Below the pieces are notes generated by a model. It ran no database searches, was not told the DNA's origin, and worked only from the letters and a program-made list of their open reading frames with translations. 7,793 bases of DNA from DATJBC01 sp035515515 (lineage in GTDB: Bacteria; Actinomycetota; Acidimicrobiia; Acidimicrobiales; UBA8190), in contig DATJBC010000123.1 of assembly GCA_035515515.1 (NCBI GenBank), positions 1-7,793 on the forward strand, given 5' to 3'. The position numbers and the translations under genes are program-made. Below are positions 1 to 6,112 of the stretch, one piece after another. The stretch's first letter is position 1. The number at the start of each line of letters is the position of its first letter.

Positions 1-1
1 G

Positions 2-55
2 GACGACGTGGTCGGGACGGGGTCCACACCCGACGACCGCCCCTCGCCGCGCTGA
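2..55 (+). CDS. C-terminal tail of an upstream gene (partial)
   Basis: Reading from position 2 gives 17 codons and then TGA at 53-55, encoding a polar tail DDVVGTGSTPDDRPSPR. Sixteen of the 17 codons end in G or C, as in the confident genes of this window, so I read it as the end of a plus-strand gene whose body lies left of the window. The residues look disordered and carry no motif, so no function can be given. The stretch is short enough that chance composition could mimic it. Confidence 0.35.
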   Translation, partial: DDVVGTGSTPDDRPSPR

Positions 56-218
56 TCGCTCCCCACCGTCATGCCTGCGCCCTACTCCCCGACGACCTGC
101 ACCCCGCGTGCTGGCGAAGGACACGGGCTCCCACCGCCCGGCGGTCCCCCGCGCATCCCGGTCCAGCCGCCTACCGCTCACAGCGGGCTCTGCTCGCAGC
201 ACAGAACCCGACACGAAG

Positions 219-236
219 CGTAGTCATTCGACTACG
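219..236. repeat. 7-bp perfect inverted repeat (possible operator)
   Basis: CGTAGTC at 219-225 and GACTACG at 230-236 are exact reverse complements around a 4-base spacer ATTC. The surrounding DNA is less GC-rich than the rest of the window. There is no T-run on either side, so a protein-binding dyad is as likely as an RNA hairpin. No known consensus was recognised. Confidence 0.3.
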
Positions 237-260
237 GGACAGAAAGTCGAGGTGGGGTGG

Positions 261-298
261 CGCCGGCCCCAGACGGGAGCCCGTTTCGGGGTCCGGCG
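261..298 (-). terminator. Candidate terminator hairpin downstream of the 98-residue gene
   Basis: CGCCGGCCCC (261-270) pairs with GGGGTCCGGCG (288-298) over ten base pairs with one bulged T. The loop holds a further short stem (ACGG 273-276 with CCGT 281-284), giving one long, nearly continuous hairpin. It lies about 54 bases past the stop of the minus-strand gene at 352. No U-run follows, which is common for actinobacterial terminators but leaves the assignment uncertain. Confidence 0.4.
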
Positions 299-351
299 AT
301 CGGCGGCGAGGCACCTGGGCCCGCTCCGGCAGCCTTGGGCGGGAAGACCTC

Positions 352-648
352 TCAGGCGCGCGCCGCGCTCCGCAGCTCGTCCAGGGACAGTTCGCCGGTG
401 GCCTCGCCCCCGCACTGGGTGCAGTGCTCGACGTGGCGCCACGACCGGAGCAGGCGGGTGCCCTCCTGGTTGAGCAGCACCACGAACGACTCGGAGACGG
501 GGTCGATGTCCAACCCGAAGTAGGGCCTCCACCCCGTGGAGGCGGGGTGGCTGTCCAAGTCGAGCCCCTTCAGCACGCGCCGAAAGCGCATCCGTTCAGT
601 GTCGAATAGCCAGGTGCTGTGGCATGACTCCAGGACGAGCGGTTCCAT
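352..648 (-). CDS. Small conserved-looking protein with CH and CxxC motifs, function unknown
   Basis: This is a 98-residue protein of balanced composition, starting ATG at 648 and ending TGA at 352. Codon third positions are mostly G/C, with a slightly relaxed first twenty codons. Visible features are Cys9-His10 in the segment CHSTWLF, an aromatic/acidic middle (GWRPYFGLDID, about 39-49), an Arg/Trp/His segment near 68-75, and Cys76-x2-Cys79 followed by Gly-Gly. With His72 and His75 nearby, a small metal site is possible but unproven. The last 15 residues look like a short helix (LSLDELRSAA). There is no signal peptide or membrane segment. I see no clear Shine-Dalgarno sequence, so the message may have a very short leader. 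The palindrome at 684-698 just upstream suggests an operator. It resembles small uncharacterised proteins of high-GC actinobacteria only in general style; no family name is assigned. Confidence 0.72.
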   Translation of the reverse strand: MEPLVLESCHSTWLFDTERMRFRRVLKGLDLDSHPASTGWRPYFGLDIDPVSESFVVLLNQEGTRLLRSWRHVEHCTQCGGEATGELSLDELRSAARA

Positions 649-672
649 GGGTGGATCATTGCCCTAAAACGC

Positions 673-712
673 GACGATCAAGACGCAACTGTGTTGCGAT
701 TGCATGACGATC
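673..712. promoter_or_regulatory. Palindrome flanked by direct repeats, candidate operator
   Basis: CGCAAC (684-689) and GTTGCG (693-698) form a perfect 6-bp inverted repeat with a 3-base centre. Two exact direct repeats of GACGATC flank it almost symmetrically, at 673-679 and 706-712, 33 bases apart (about three helical turns). It lies 25-64 bases upstream of the minus-strand ATG at 648. That position suits control of the 98-residue gene. No known regulator consensus was recognised. Confidence 0.35.
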
Positions 713-718
713 GGGTGA

Positions 719-740
719 TCGGTGGCTGAACGGCCACCGA
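719..740 (-). terminator. Candidate terminator of the tail-anchored protein gene
   Basis: TCGGTGGC (719-726) and GCCACCGA (733-740) form a perfect 8-bp stem around a 6-base loop. It begins 21 bases past the stop at 761-763 of the minus-strand gene. A second, weaker 5-bp stem (746-750 with 758-762) overlaps that stop codon. No U-run follows on the minus strand, so this is an intrinsic-like hairpin and not a textbook terminator. Confidence 0.45.
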
Positions 741-760
741 ACGTCGAGCCGGATTCGGGC

Positions 761-1276
761 TCAAAAGCTCACTGCGCCAGTCGCCGCCAGCACACCCAGC
801 GCGATTCCGACGACCACGATGATCAGGACCGATACGAGAACGAAACGGTGGCGGGACCGGCCCGAGGGGCGCCGGCGCGGCACGACGACGGCGGCCAGCT
901 CGGCGATCTCCCGCTCGAGCCCGTCGGGGTCCTCGGTGGGGACGACGAAGCGGTGGGTCTTGGCCGCCGTCACGGCCTCGACGATGACCCCGTCCACGAG
1001 CGCGCCCCTGGTTCCCAGGGGCGCCGGCATGCGGCCCCCCACCCCCAGGCGCGACACGTCCTCCCAGGTGACGATGGCCCCGACGGCGCCGTCGGGCTTG
1101 TGGATGGTCACGGCCGCCCGGTCCATGACCACGCTGAGGCCGGGCACGGCCACCCGGCCCCCGCTCTCGGCCGTGAGGAGCAGGACGTCGGACAGCACCA
1201 GGGCGCGGCCTGCGCCGACCGCCGGCAACGGCGGCGCCTGCTCGGTCGCGGACGTGGGTGCTCCCTGCATGTGCAT
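761..1276 (-). CDS. Tail-anchored membrane protein with N-terminal beta-rich domain, function unknown
   Basis: This is a 171-residue protein. Residues 1-25 are a Pro/Ala-rich flexible start. Residues about 26-128 look like alternating strands (for example GLSVVMDRAAVTIHK, GAIVTWEDVSRLGV, THRFVVPTED) followed by a helix (DGLEREIAELAAVV), a pattern reminiscent of bacterial PH-like domains; this fold guess is weak inference. A basic patch (PRRRPSGRSRHR, about 133-144) precedes a single hydrophobic segment at about 146-166 and a five-residue tail. This predicts a cytoplasmic domain anchored by its C terminus. The start could be ATG at 1276 or 1270 (Met3): an AAGG in the upstream sequence sits 4 or 10 bases from them. 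The gene diverges from the pilT at 1459, so a pilus-related or membrane-adaptor role is possible but unsupported by any motif. Confidence 0.75.
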   Translation of the reverse strand: MHMQGAPTSATEQAPPLPAVGAGRALVLSDVLLLTAESGGRVAVPGLSVVMDRAAVTIHKPDGAVGAIVTWEDVSRLGVGGRMPAPLGTRGALVDGVIVEAVTAAKTHRFVVPTEDPDGLEREIAELAAVVVPRRRPSGRSRHRFVLVSVLIIVVVGIALGVLAATGAVSF

Positions 1277-1313
1277 AAGACCTTGACGCGTGCCCGTCCC
1301 CGGGTCAACGACC

Positions 1314-1334
1314 CCGGCGCCCCGGTGGCGCCGG
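1314..1334. repeat. 8-bp perfect stem-loop in the divergent intergenic region
   Basis: CCGGCGCC (1314-1321) and GGCGCCGG (1327-1334) pair perfectly around a 5-base loop. It lies 38 bases upstream of the minus-strand start at 1276 and well upstream of pilT, so it does not terminate either gene. It would fall in a 5' leader or operator of the minus-strand gene if that promoter lies near 1383-1420. Confidence 0.35.
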
Positions 1335-1421
1335 ACATGGGTCTTGGGTCCTGTTGTGCGCGCGGACTGCGGCGAAAGCCGGGATATACCACGTAAAGTA
1401 GTGGGACATTCACGAAAACGG

Positions 1422-1449
1422 TTGATTTGGGGAACTCGTCGCGTAGACT
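1422..1449 (+). promoter_or_regulatory. Candidate sigma-70-type promoter for pilT, probably leaderless
   Basis: TTGATT (1422-1427) and TAGACT (1444-1449) each match four of six bases of the primary-sigma consensus, separated by 16 bases. This is one of the few A/T-rich patches in the window. The ATG at 1459 begins ten bases past the -10 element, so transcription would start within a few bases of it. No Shine-Dalgarno sequence is visible, which agrees with a leaderless message, a type that is common in actinobacteria. Confidence 0.5.
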
Positions 1450-1458
1450 GAGCCAGTC

Positions 1459-2577
1459 ATGGACCGCCAAGACCTCGACCGTCTCCTGCGCCGCCTGTCG
1501 GATTTCGACGGCTCGGACCTGCACATCAAGGCAGGGGCACCCCCCCGCATCCGGGTCGACGGCGAGCTGCGCACGCTCGACGACGAGGCCCAGTTCACCG
1601 CCGAGGAGACCTTCGCCCTGGCCCACGAGATCATGCCGCCCCGCATGCGGGAGGTCTTCGAGGTCAAGCACGAGGCCGACTTCGCCTACAGCGTGAACGG
1701 CCTGGGGCGGTTCCGGGCCAACGCCTTCTTCCAGCGCTCCTCGGTGGCGCTCGCCCTGCGGCGGGTGCGGACGAGCGCCTCCAACTTCCACGAGCTCGGG
1801 CTGCCCGACGTCGTGCGGCGGCTGTCCGAGCACCACCGGGGCCTCGTGCTCGTCACGGGCCCCACCGGATCGGGCAAGACCACCACCTTGGCGGCCATGA
1901 TCGACCACATCAACCACATGCGGTCGTGTCACATCATCACCATCGAGGACCCCGTCGAGTACCTCCACAAGGACGATCTGGCCGCCATCGACCAACGCGA
2001 GGTCGGCTTCGACACCGAGAGCTTCGGCTCGGCCATGCGCACCATCCTCCGCCAGGACCCCGACGTCATCCTCATCGGGGAGATGCGCGACCCCGAGACC
2101 GTCTACACCGCGCTCACCGCGGCCGAGACGGGCCACCTGGTGTTCTCGACGCTGCACACCACGACCGCCACGGAGACGATCAACCGCATCGTCGACTTCT
2201 TCCCGCCGCACCAGCAGCGCCAGGTGCGGGTGAGCCTGTCCGGCGCGCTGACGGGGACGATCTGCCAGCGCCTCATCCCCCGCGCCGACGGCAAGGGGCG
2301 TGTGCCCGCCCTCGAGATCATGGTCGTCAACGGCCGCATCCAGCAGGCGGTCCTCGAGCCCGGCCAGACGGCGGACATCGACGAGATCATGGCCGAGGGC
2401 GAGTACTACGGCATGCAGACCTTCGATCAGTCACTGGCCATCTTGCTGCGCGACGGCGTCATCAACCTCCGTGACGCCATGAACGCGGCATCCAACCCGC
2501 ACGACCTGAAGGTGCGCCTCGAGCAGATGGGCATCGTGGCCACGGGCCGGGGCTTCATCTCGGCCGCCGCCTCCTGA
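1459..2577 (+). CDS. pilT: Type IV pilus twitching ATPase, PilT family (first copy)
   Basis: This is a 372-residue hexameric secretion-type ATPase of the PilT family, expected at the cytoplasmic face of the pilus platform, where PilT powers pilin depolymerisation and retraction. The N-terminal PAS-like part has the family signature SDLHIKAGAPPRIRVDGEL (from residue 19). The motor core is complete: Walker A GPTGSGKT 134-141, Asp box IITIEDPVE with Glu163/Asp164, Walker B DVILIGEMRD 202-211 with Glu208, and His box GHLVFSTLHT 225-234. Length is normal for PilT, and it has no N-terminal sensor domain and no four-cysteine PilB insertion. The C-terminal AIRNLV motif typical of retraction PilTs reads RIQQAV (293-298). 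It may therefore be a PilU-like or specialised paralogue. It has a likely promoter of its own and ends 34 bases from the convergent pilD-like gene. Confidence 0.93.
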   Translation: MDRQDLDRLLRRLSDFDGSDLHIKAGAPPRIRVDGELRTLDDEAQFTAEETFALAHEIMPPRMREVFEVKHEADFAYSVNGLGRFRANAFFQRSSVALALRRVRTSASNFHELGLPDVVRRLSEHHRGLVLVTGPTGSGKTTTLAAMIDHINHMRSCHIITIEDPVEYLHKDDLAAIDQREVGFDTESFGSAMRTILRQDPDVILIGEMRDPETVYTALTAAETGHLVFSTLHTTTATETINRIVDFFPPHQQRQVRVSLSGALTGTICQRLIPRADGKGRVPALEIMVVNGRIQQAVLEPGQTADIDEIMAEGEYYGMQTFDQSLAILLRDGVINLRDAMNAASNPHDLKVRLEQMGIVATGRGFISAAAS

Positions 2578-2598
2578 GCCCGGTTCCCCGACCCCCGC

Positions 2599-2612
2599 AC
2601 GGCGCGAGCCGT
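2599..2612. terminator. Short hairpin between convergent genes
   Basis: ACGGC (2599-2603) and GCCGT (2608-2612) form a 5-bp stem closed by a GCGA loop, a stable GNRA-type tetraloop. It fills the gap between the pilT stop at 2577 and the pilD-like stop (2612-2614), where a two-way terminator would be expected. The stem is short and lacks a U-run, so the evidence is mainly positional. Confidence 0.3.
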
Positions 2613-3403
2613 CAGCGCCCGAGCGCGTAGCCGGCGCCCACCCCCGCCGCCAGCGCGGCCACGCTCCCCGCGGCGGCAGCCAGTGCCACGACGCGTCCTC
2701 GTCGTGCCAGGCCCGCGACGTGCGGCGCGGCCACCGCCACCACGGCGATGACGGGGAGGCCGACCACGGCGCCGACGGGGGCGGCCCAGCCCAGCACGGC
2801 GCCCGCCGGCACGAGCGCCCAGGCGCCCGGGCGCTCGCCGCGCCGCCCCGTGCGCCGCGCGGCGAGCGACGCGGCCAGCGCGCCGAGCAGCGCGCCGAGG
2901 ACCGTCGCCCCGAGGTGCCCCCATCGCCGGTCGGCACCCGCCGCGGCCGCCAGCAGCGCCGTGCCCAGGCCGGCGCCTGCCAGGGCGACCGACGCCGGGG
3001 CGTCGAGCCCGTCGCGCTCGATCGACAGCGCGGCGACGAGCGTGGCCGCCAGCACGCACATCCCGAAGACGCCCCAGTGGGCGCCCAGCGCCGCCCCCAC
3101 CAGGGCGAAGGCGGCGCCGGTGCCGGCCTCCACCGCGGGGTAGCGGGCCGAGATGGGCGCGCCGCAGCGTCGGCACCGGCCGCCGAGGACGACCCACGAC
3201 AGCACGGGCACGTTGTCGAAGCCCCTGATGGGGCGGTGGCACGACGGGCAGAAGGACCCGGGCCGCACCACCGACAGGCCCCGGGGGACCCGGTAGGCGA
3301 CGACGTTCAGGAACGACCCGATCGCCAGGCCGAACACGCCGGCCGCAACGGCGGCCACGGCCCGGCCTCCCCCCGAGCTCAGCGCCAGGGTGGCGGCAAT
3401 CAC
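2612..3403 (-). CDS. pilD: Prepilin peptidase/N-methyltransferase (PilD) family protein lacking both catalytic aspartates
   Basis: This is a 263-residue polytopic inner-membrane protein of the A24 prepilin peptidase family, whose normal role is to cut prepilin leaders and methylate the new N terminus. The N-terminal half is classical: first membrane segment leading into GSFLNVVAYRVPRG (29-42), Cys52-x2-Cys55, VPVLSWVVLGGRC, Cys77-x2-Cys80, and PISARYPAVE (83-92). Gly75 matches the glycine two before the third cysteine that PilD needs for methylation. The C-terminal half has the right length and many hydrophobic segments. However, the usual ID...LPD site reads IERDGLDAP (Glu129), the usual GxGxGDxK site reads RPGAW (Gly193), and no Asp occurs after Asp158. 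The other minus-strand frames here show no lost motif, so a frameshift is unlikely. It starts GTG at 3403, with AGAAG eight bases upstream. It is best read as a family member that is probably not an active protease. Confidence 0.85.
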   Translation of the reverse strand: MIAATLALSSGGGRAVAAVAAGVFGLAIGSFLNVVAYRVPRGLSVVRPGSFCPSCHRPIRGFDNVPVLSWVVLGGRCRRCGAPISARYPAVEAGTGAAFALVGAALGAHWGVFGMCVLAATLVAALSIERDGLDAPASVALAGAGLGTALLAAAAGADRRWGHLGATVLGALLGALAASLAARRTGRRGERPGAWALVPAGAVLGWAAPVGAVVGLPVIAVVAVAAPHVAGLARRGRVVALAAAAGSVAALAAGVGAGYALGR

Positions 3404-3553
3404 AAAAATTGCTTCTGACCAGCCAGAAGGCCGCCCGGCCCGACCCCCGTCACCGGGCGGTCAACCTACCACCGGGGCCGGCGGGCCCCACGGACCGTGG
3501 CGAGGGGCCCAAGGGGCCACGCCCCGTGTTCAATCCGGGCTCCGCGCGTGCCG
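3404..3553. promoter_or_regulatory. Divergent pilD-like/pilB intergenic region with stacked GC hairpins
   Basis: Four perfect inverted repeats lie almost end to end: CCGCCCGG 3431-3438 with CCGGGCGG 3453-3460; GGGGCC 3474-3479 with GGCCCC 3484-3489; CCACGG 3488-3493 with CCGTGG 3495-3500; and GGGGC 3513-3517 with GCCCC 3521-3525. GGGGCC itself occurs three times. No convincing -35/-10 pair for pilB was found. The only A/T-rich patch, around 3398-3415, sits at the pilD-like start. The structures could form an attenuating leader or operators for pilB. Confidence 0.4.
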
Positions 3554-6112
3554 ATGCATCAACCCATGAGCAACGTGGATGCCGTCCGCCTGCTCGCGGA
3601 CGAACACCACCTGGAGTTCGTCGACCTCGACCGGTTCAACGTCGACACCAGCGTGTCGTCGGTGATCCCCGTGGCCGTGGCGCGCCGGCACCACGTCGTC
3701 CCCATCGGCCGCAAGTTCGGTGCGCCCGTGGTGGCCATGTCGAACCCGGCCGACGTGATGGCCATGGACGTCCTGCGGGCCGTGATCGGCCGCGAGTTCG
3801 TGGCCGTGGTGGCGGTCGAGGAGCAGATCAGCTCGTGTCTGGCGCGCGTCTACGGCGACGCGTCGGACCCCGGCGGCGGACGGGTCTCGTCGCCGCAGTC
3901 CGACAACAACACGTCGCGCACCGCGTCCAACGGGCACGCGCCCGCGGTCGACCGCGACGGGCCGCGCTCGATCCCCCCCACGCCCAAGGCGACACCGTCG
4001 CCGCTGCCGCCCGGCGTGGCCCCGCCGCCGCCGCCGGCCGCGCCGGCCGTGCCTCCCGAGTCGCCGCTGTCGGCGTACGTGCCGCCGCCCCCCGAGCAGC
4101 AGGCACCGCCGGCGCCGGCTGCGGCCCGTAACGCCGAGCCCCAGCGCGCCGAGGACGTCCTCGCCGCCGCCCTGGAGGTCCTCGACTCCAAGCTCGACGG
4201 TGTCGCAGCGGCACCCGCCCCCGGGGGCGACGGCACCGAGAGCGAGCCGCCGGACGCCGACACCGGCGCGGCCTCCGTCGAGGCCGAACCCGAGACGGCC
4301 GAGACGCCGCGGGCCGAGCGCGTGGAGGACGTGGTGGCGGCGGCCGACCTCGTCGAGGAGGTCGTGGGGGAGTACGAGCAGAGCGGCGAGGGTGCCCAGG
4401 GCGGGGCCGTGCCCGCCGGGATGGAGGGATTCCCGCCGCTGGCCCGCGTGCTCGTCGAGGGCGGGCGCGTGACGCTCGCCGACATGGCGTCGGTACTGGA
4501 GGAGCGCGACCGCACCGGCCAGCCCATCGCCCGCCTGCTCACGATGCGGGGGCTGGTCACCGAGGCCGACCTCATGTGGGGGATGGCCCGGGAGATGGGC
4601 CTCGAGTTCGTGGACCTCGAGGTGGAGAGCGTCGACTTCGCCGCCGCCTACCACCTGCCCGAGAACACCGCCCGGCACCACAACGTGCTCGTGATCGGCG
4701 TGCGCGACGGGGTACCGGTGGTGGCGGCCTCCAACCCCACCGACGTGTTCGCCATGGACGACCTGCGGACGATCATCGGCCGCAGCTTCACCACCGTGGT
4801 GGCCACGCGCTCGCAGATCAACGCCTACATCGACAAGGCGTACCACCAGGGGGGCGACGCCACCGAGGTGGCCAACACCGCGGCGTCGGAGTTCGACGAC
4901 CTGGCCGAGGAGGAGCTCGGCAACCTGCAGGCCGTCGTGGACGACGCCCCCATCGTCCGCTACGTCAACCTCCTCATCCTCCAGGCCCTGAACGAGCGGG
5001 CGTCGGACATCCACGTGGAGCCCACGGCCGAGAACCTGCGCATCCGCTACCGCATCGACGGCGTCCTCCACGACATCTCGACCGCCCCCCGGGCCATCGC
5101 CGCGGCGGTGACCACCCGGCTCAAGGTCATGGCCGACATGAACATCGCCGAGCACCGCCTGCCCCAGGACGGCCGCATCTCGCTGACGGTCGCCAACCGG
5201 CCCATCGACCTCCGCATGGCCACGCTGCCCACCATCTACGGCGAGAAGGTCGTCATGCGGGTGCTGGACAAGTCCAACGTTGTGCTCGGCTTCGAGGACC
5301 TCGGATTCGACGCGGACCTGCTCGAGACGTACGACAAGATCTACTCCAAGCCCTACGGGACGATCCTTGTGACGGGGCCGACGGGATCGGGCAAGACGAC
5401 CACCCTGTACGCCACCCTGGCCGCCCTCAACGACCCCGAGAAGAACATCATCACCGTCGAGGACCCCGTCGAGCTGCGCATCAAGGGCATCAACCAGGTG
5501 CAGCTCAACGTGAAGGCCGGGTTGACCTTCGCGTCGGCGCTGCGCTCGATCCTGCGGTCGGACCCCGACATCGTGCTCGTGGGTGAGATCCGCGACAAGG
5601 AGACGGCGCTCATCTCGGTGGAGGCCGCCCTCACGGGCCACCTCGTGCTGGCCACCTTGCACACCAACAACTCGGCCAGCACGCCCATGCGGCTCGTGGA
5701 GATGGGCCTCGAGCCGTACCTCGTGACCTCGGCCATCAGCGGGGCGTTGGCCCAGCGGCTCGCCCGCCGCCTGTGCGTGCACTGCAAGGAGCCCTACGAG
5801 CCCAGCGAAGCCGACATCGTCGCCGCCGGGTGGGCTCCGGACGAGGTCTTCGCCGACGCCGACGAGCCGGTCCTGCACCGGGCCGTGGGCTGCTCGGCGT
5901 GTTCCAAGACCGGATACCGGGGGCGCAAGGCGCTCCTCGAGCTCCTCGTCGTCACCGAGGACGTGGAGCGGCTGATCATCGAGGGAGGGACGGCTGATGA
6001 CATCCACAAGCTCGCAGTCGAGCAGGGCATGGTGACCCTGCGGCGTAGCGGCCTGCGCAAGGCCCTCGAGGGCGAGACGACCCTCGAGGAAGTGCTGCGG
6101 GTGGTCGCATGA
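3554..6112 (+). CDS. pilB: Type IV pilus assembly ATPase PilB with one and a half MshEN-type domains
   Basis: This is an 852-residue extension motor; typical PilB is about 560-580. Residues 20-102 resemble the second half of an MshEN/T2SSE N-terminal domain. Residues 103-289 are a Pro/Ala/Glu-rich linker. Residues 290-432 are a full MshEN-type domain, and the ATPase follows from about 455 (DDAPIVRYVN, then ASDIHVEP). Motifs: Walker A GPTGSGKT 608-615, Asp box Glu636/Asp637, Walker B DIVLVGEIRD from 672 with Glu678, His box GHLVLATLHT around His696/His703, and a zinc site Cys741-x2-Cys744 and Cys780-x2-Cys783. PilB is expected to turn ATP hydrolysis into pilin polymerisation at the platform protein PilC. 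ATG 3554 or 3566 is preferred; GTG 3497 would add a low-complexity start inside the hairpin region. No Shine-Dalgarno sequence is evident. GspE is the alternative family, but the adjacent pilT genes favour PilB. It overlaps the next gene by four bases. Confidence 0.93.
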   Translation: MHQPMSNVDAVRLLADEHHLEFVDLDRFNVDTSVSSVIPVAVARRHHVVPIGRKFGAPVVAMSNPADVMAMDVLRAVIGREFVAVVAVEEQISSCLARVYGDASDPGGGRVSSPQSDNNTSRTASNGHAPAVDRDGPRSIPPTPKATPSPLPPGVAPPPPPAAPAVPPESPLSAYVPPPPEQQAPPAPAAARNAEPQRAEDVLAAALEVLDSKLDGVAAAPAPGGDGTESEPPDADTGAASVEAEPETAETPRAERVEDVVAAADLVEEVVGEYEQSGEGAQGGAVPAGMEGFPPLARVLVEGGRVTLADMASVLEERDRTGQPIARLLTMRGLVTEADLMWGMAREMGLEFVDLEVESVDFAAAYHLPENTARHHNVLVIGVRDGVPVVAASNPTDVFAMDDLRTIIGRSFTTVVATRSQINAYIDKAYHQGGDATEVANTAASEFDDLAEEELGNLQAVVDDAPIVRYVNLLILQALNERASDIHVEPTAENLRIRYRIDGVLHDISTAPRAIAAAVTTRLKVMADMNIAEHRLPQDGRISLTVANRPIDLRMATLPTIYGEKVVMRVLDKSNVVLGFEDLGFDADLLETYDKIYSKPYGTILVTGPTGSGKTTTLYATLAALNDPEKNIITVEDPVELRIKGINQVQLNVKAGLTFASALRSILRSDPDIVLVGEIRDKETALISVEAALTGHLVLATLHTNNSASTPMRLVEMGLEPYLVTSAISGALAQRLARRLCVHCKEPYEPSEADIVAAGWAPDEVFADADEPVLHRAVGCSACSKTGYRGRKALLELLVVTEDVERLIIEGGTADDIHKLAVEQGMVTLRRSGLRKALEGETTLEEVLRVVA

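Larger units (their letters stand above)
56..351. other. Intergenic stretch without a convincing gene
   Basis: Open frames exist on both strands here, but their translations are Arg/Pro/Ala-rich and low in complexity, as expected for stop-poor GC-rich DNA, and none looks like a folded protein. The stretch holds a short perfect palindrome (219-236) and a long GC hairpin (261-298), listed separately. No tRNA-like cloverleaf or other RNA gene was recognised. Confidence 0.5.

Noticed and set aside
108..532. Several 60-120 residue frames on both strands in the first 530 bases
   Set aside because: They are Arg/Pro/Ala-rich low-complexity translations without ribosome sites. They overlap each other and the better-supported 352-648 gene.
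722..1396. Plus-strand frames opposite the tail-anchored protein gene
   Set aside because: They are His/Arg/Gly/Asp-rich without structure. The minus-strand reading gives a coherent domain plus a membrane segment.
1108..2211. A 367-residue minus-strand open frame across the pilT promoter
   Set aside because: It lies antisense to pilT and overlaps the tail-anchored gene in another frame, and its composition is that of shadow sequence.
2427..3242. Alternative minus-strand frames checked for a frameshifted prepilin peptidase active site
   Set aside because: Neither shows GxGxGD or ID...LPD. The 263-residue frame has continuous hydrophobic segments to its stop, so a simple frameshift does not explain the missing aspartates.
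3497..3553. GTG at 3497 as the pilB start
   Set aside because: It would add 19 Arg/Pro/Gly-rich residues encoded inside the hairpin region. The domain-like sequence begins after the ATGs at 3554 and 3566.
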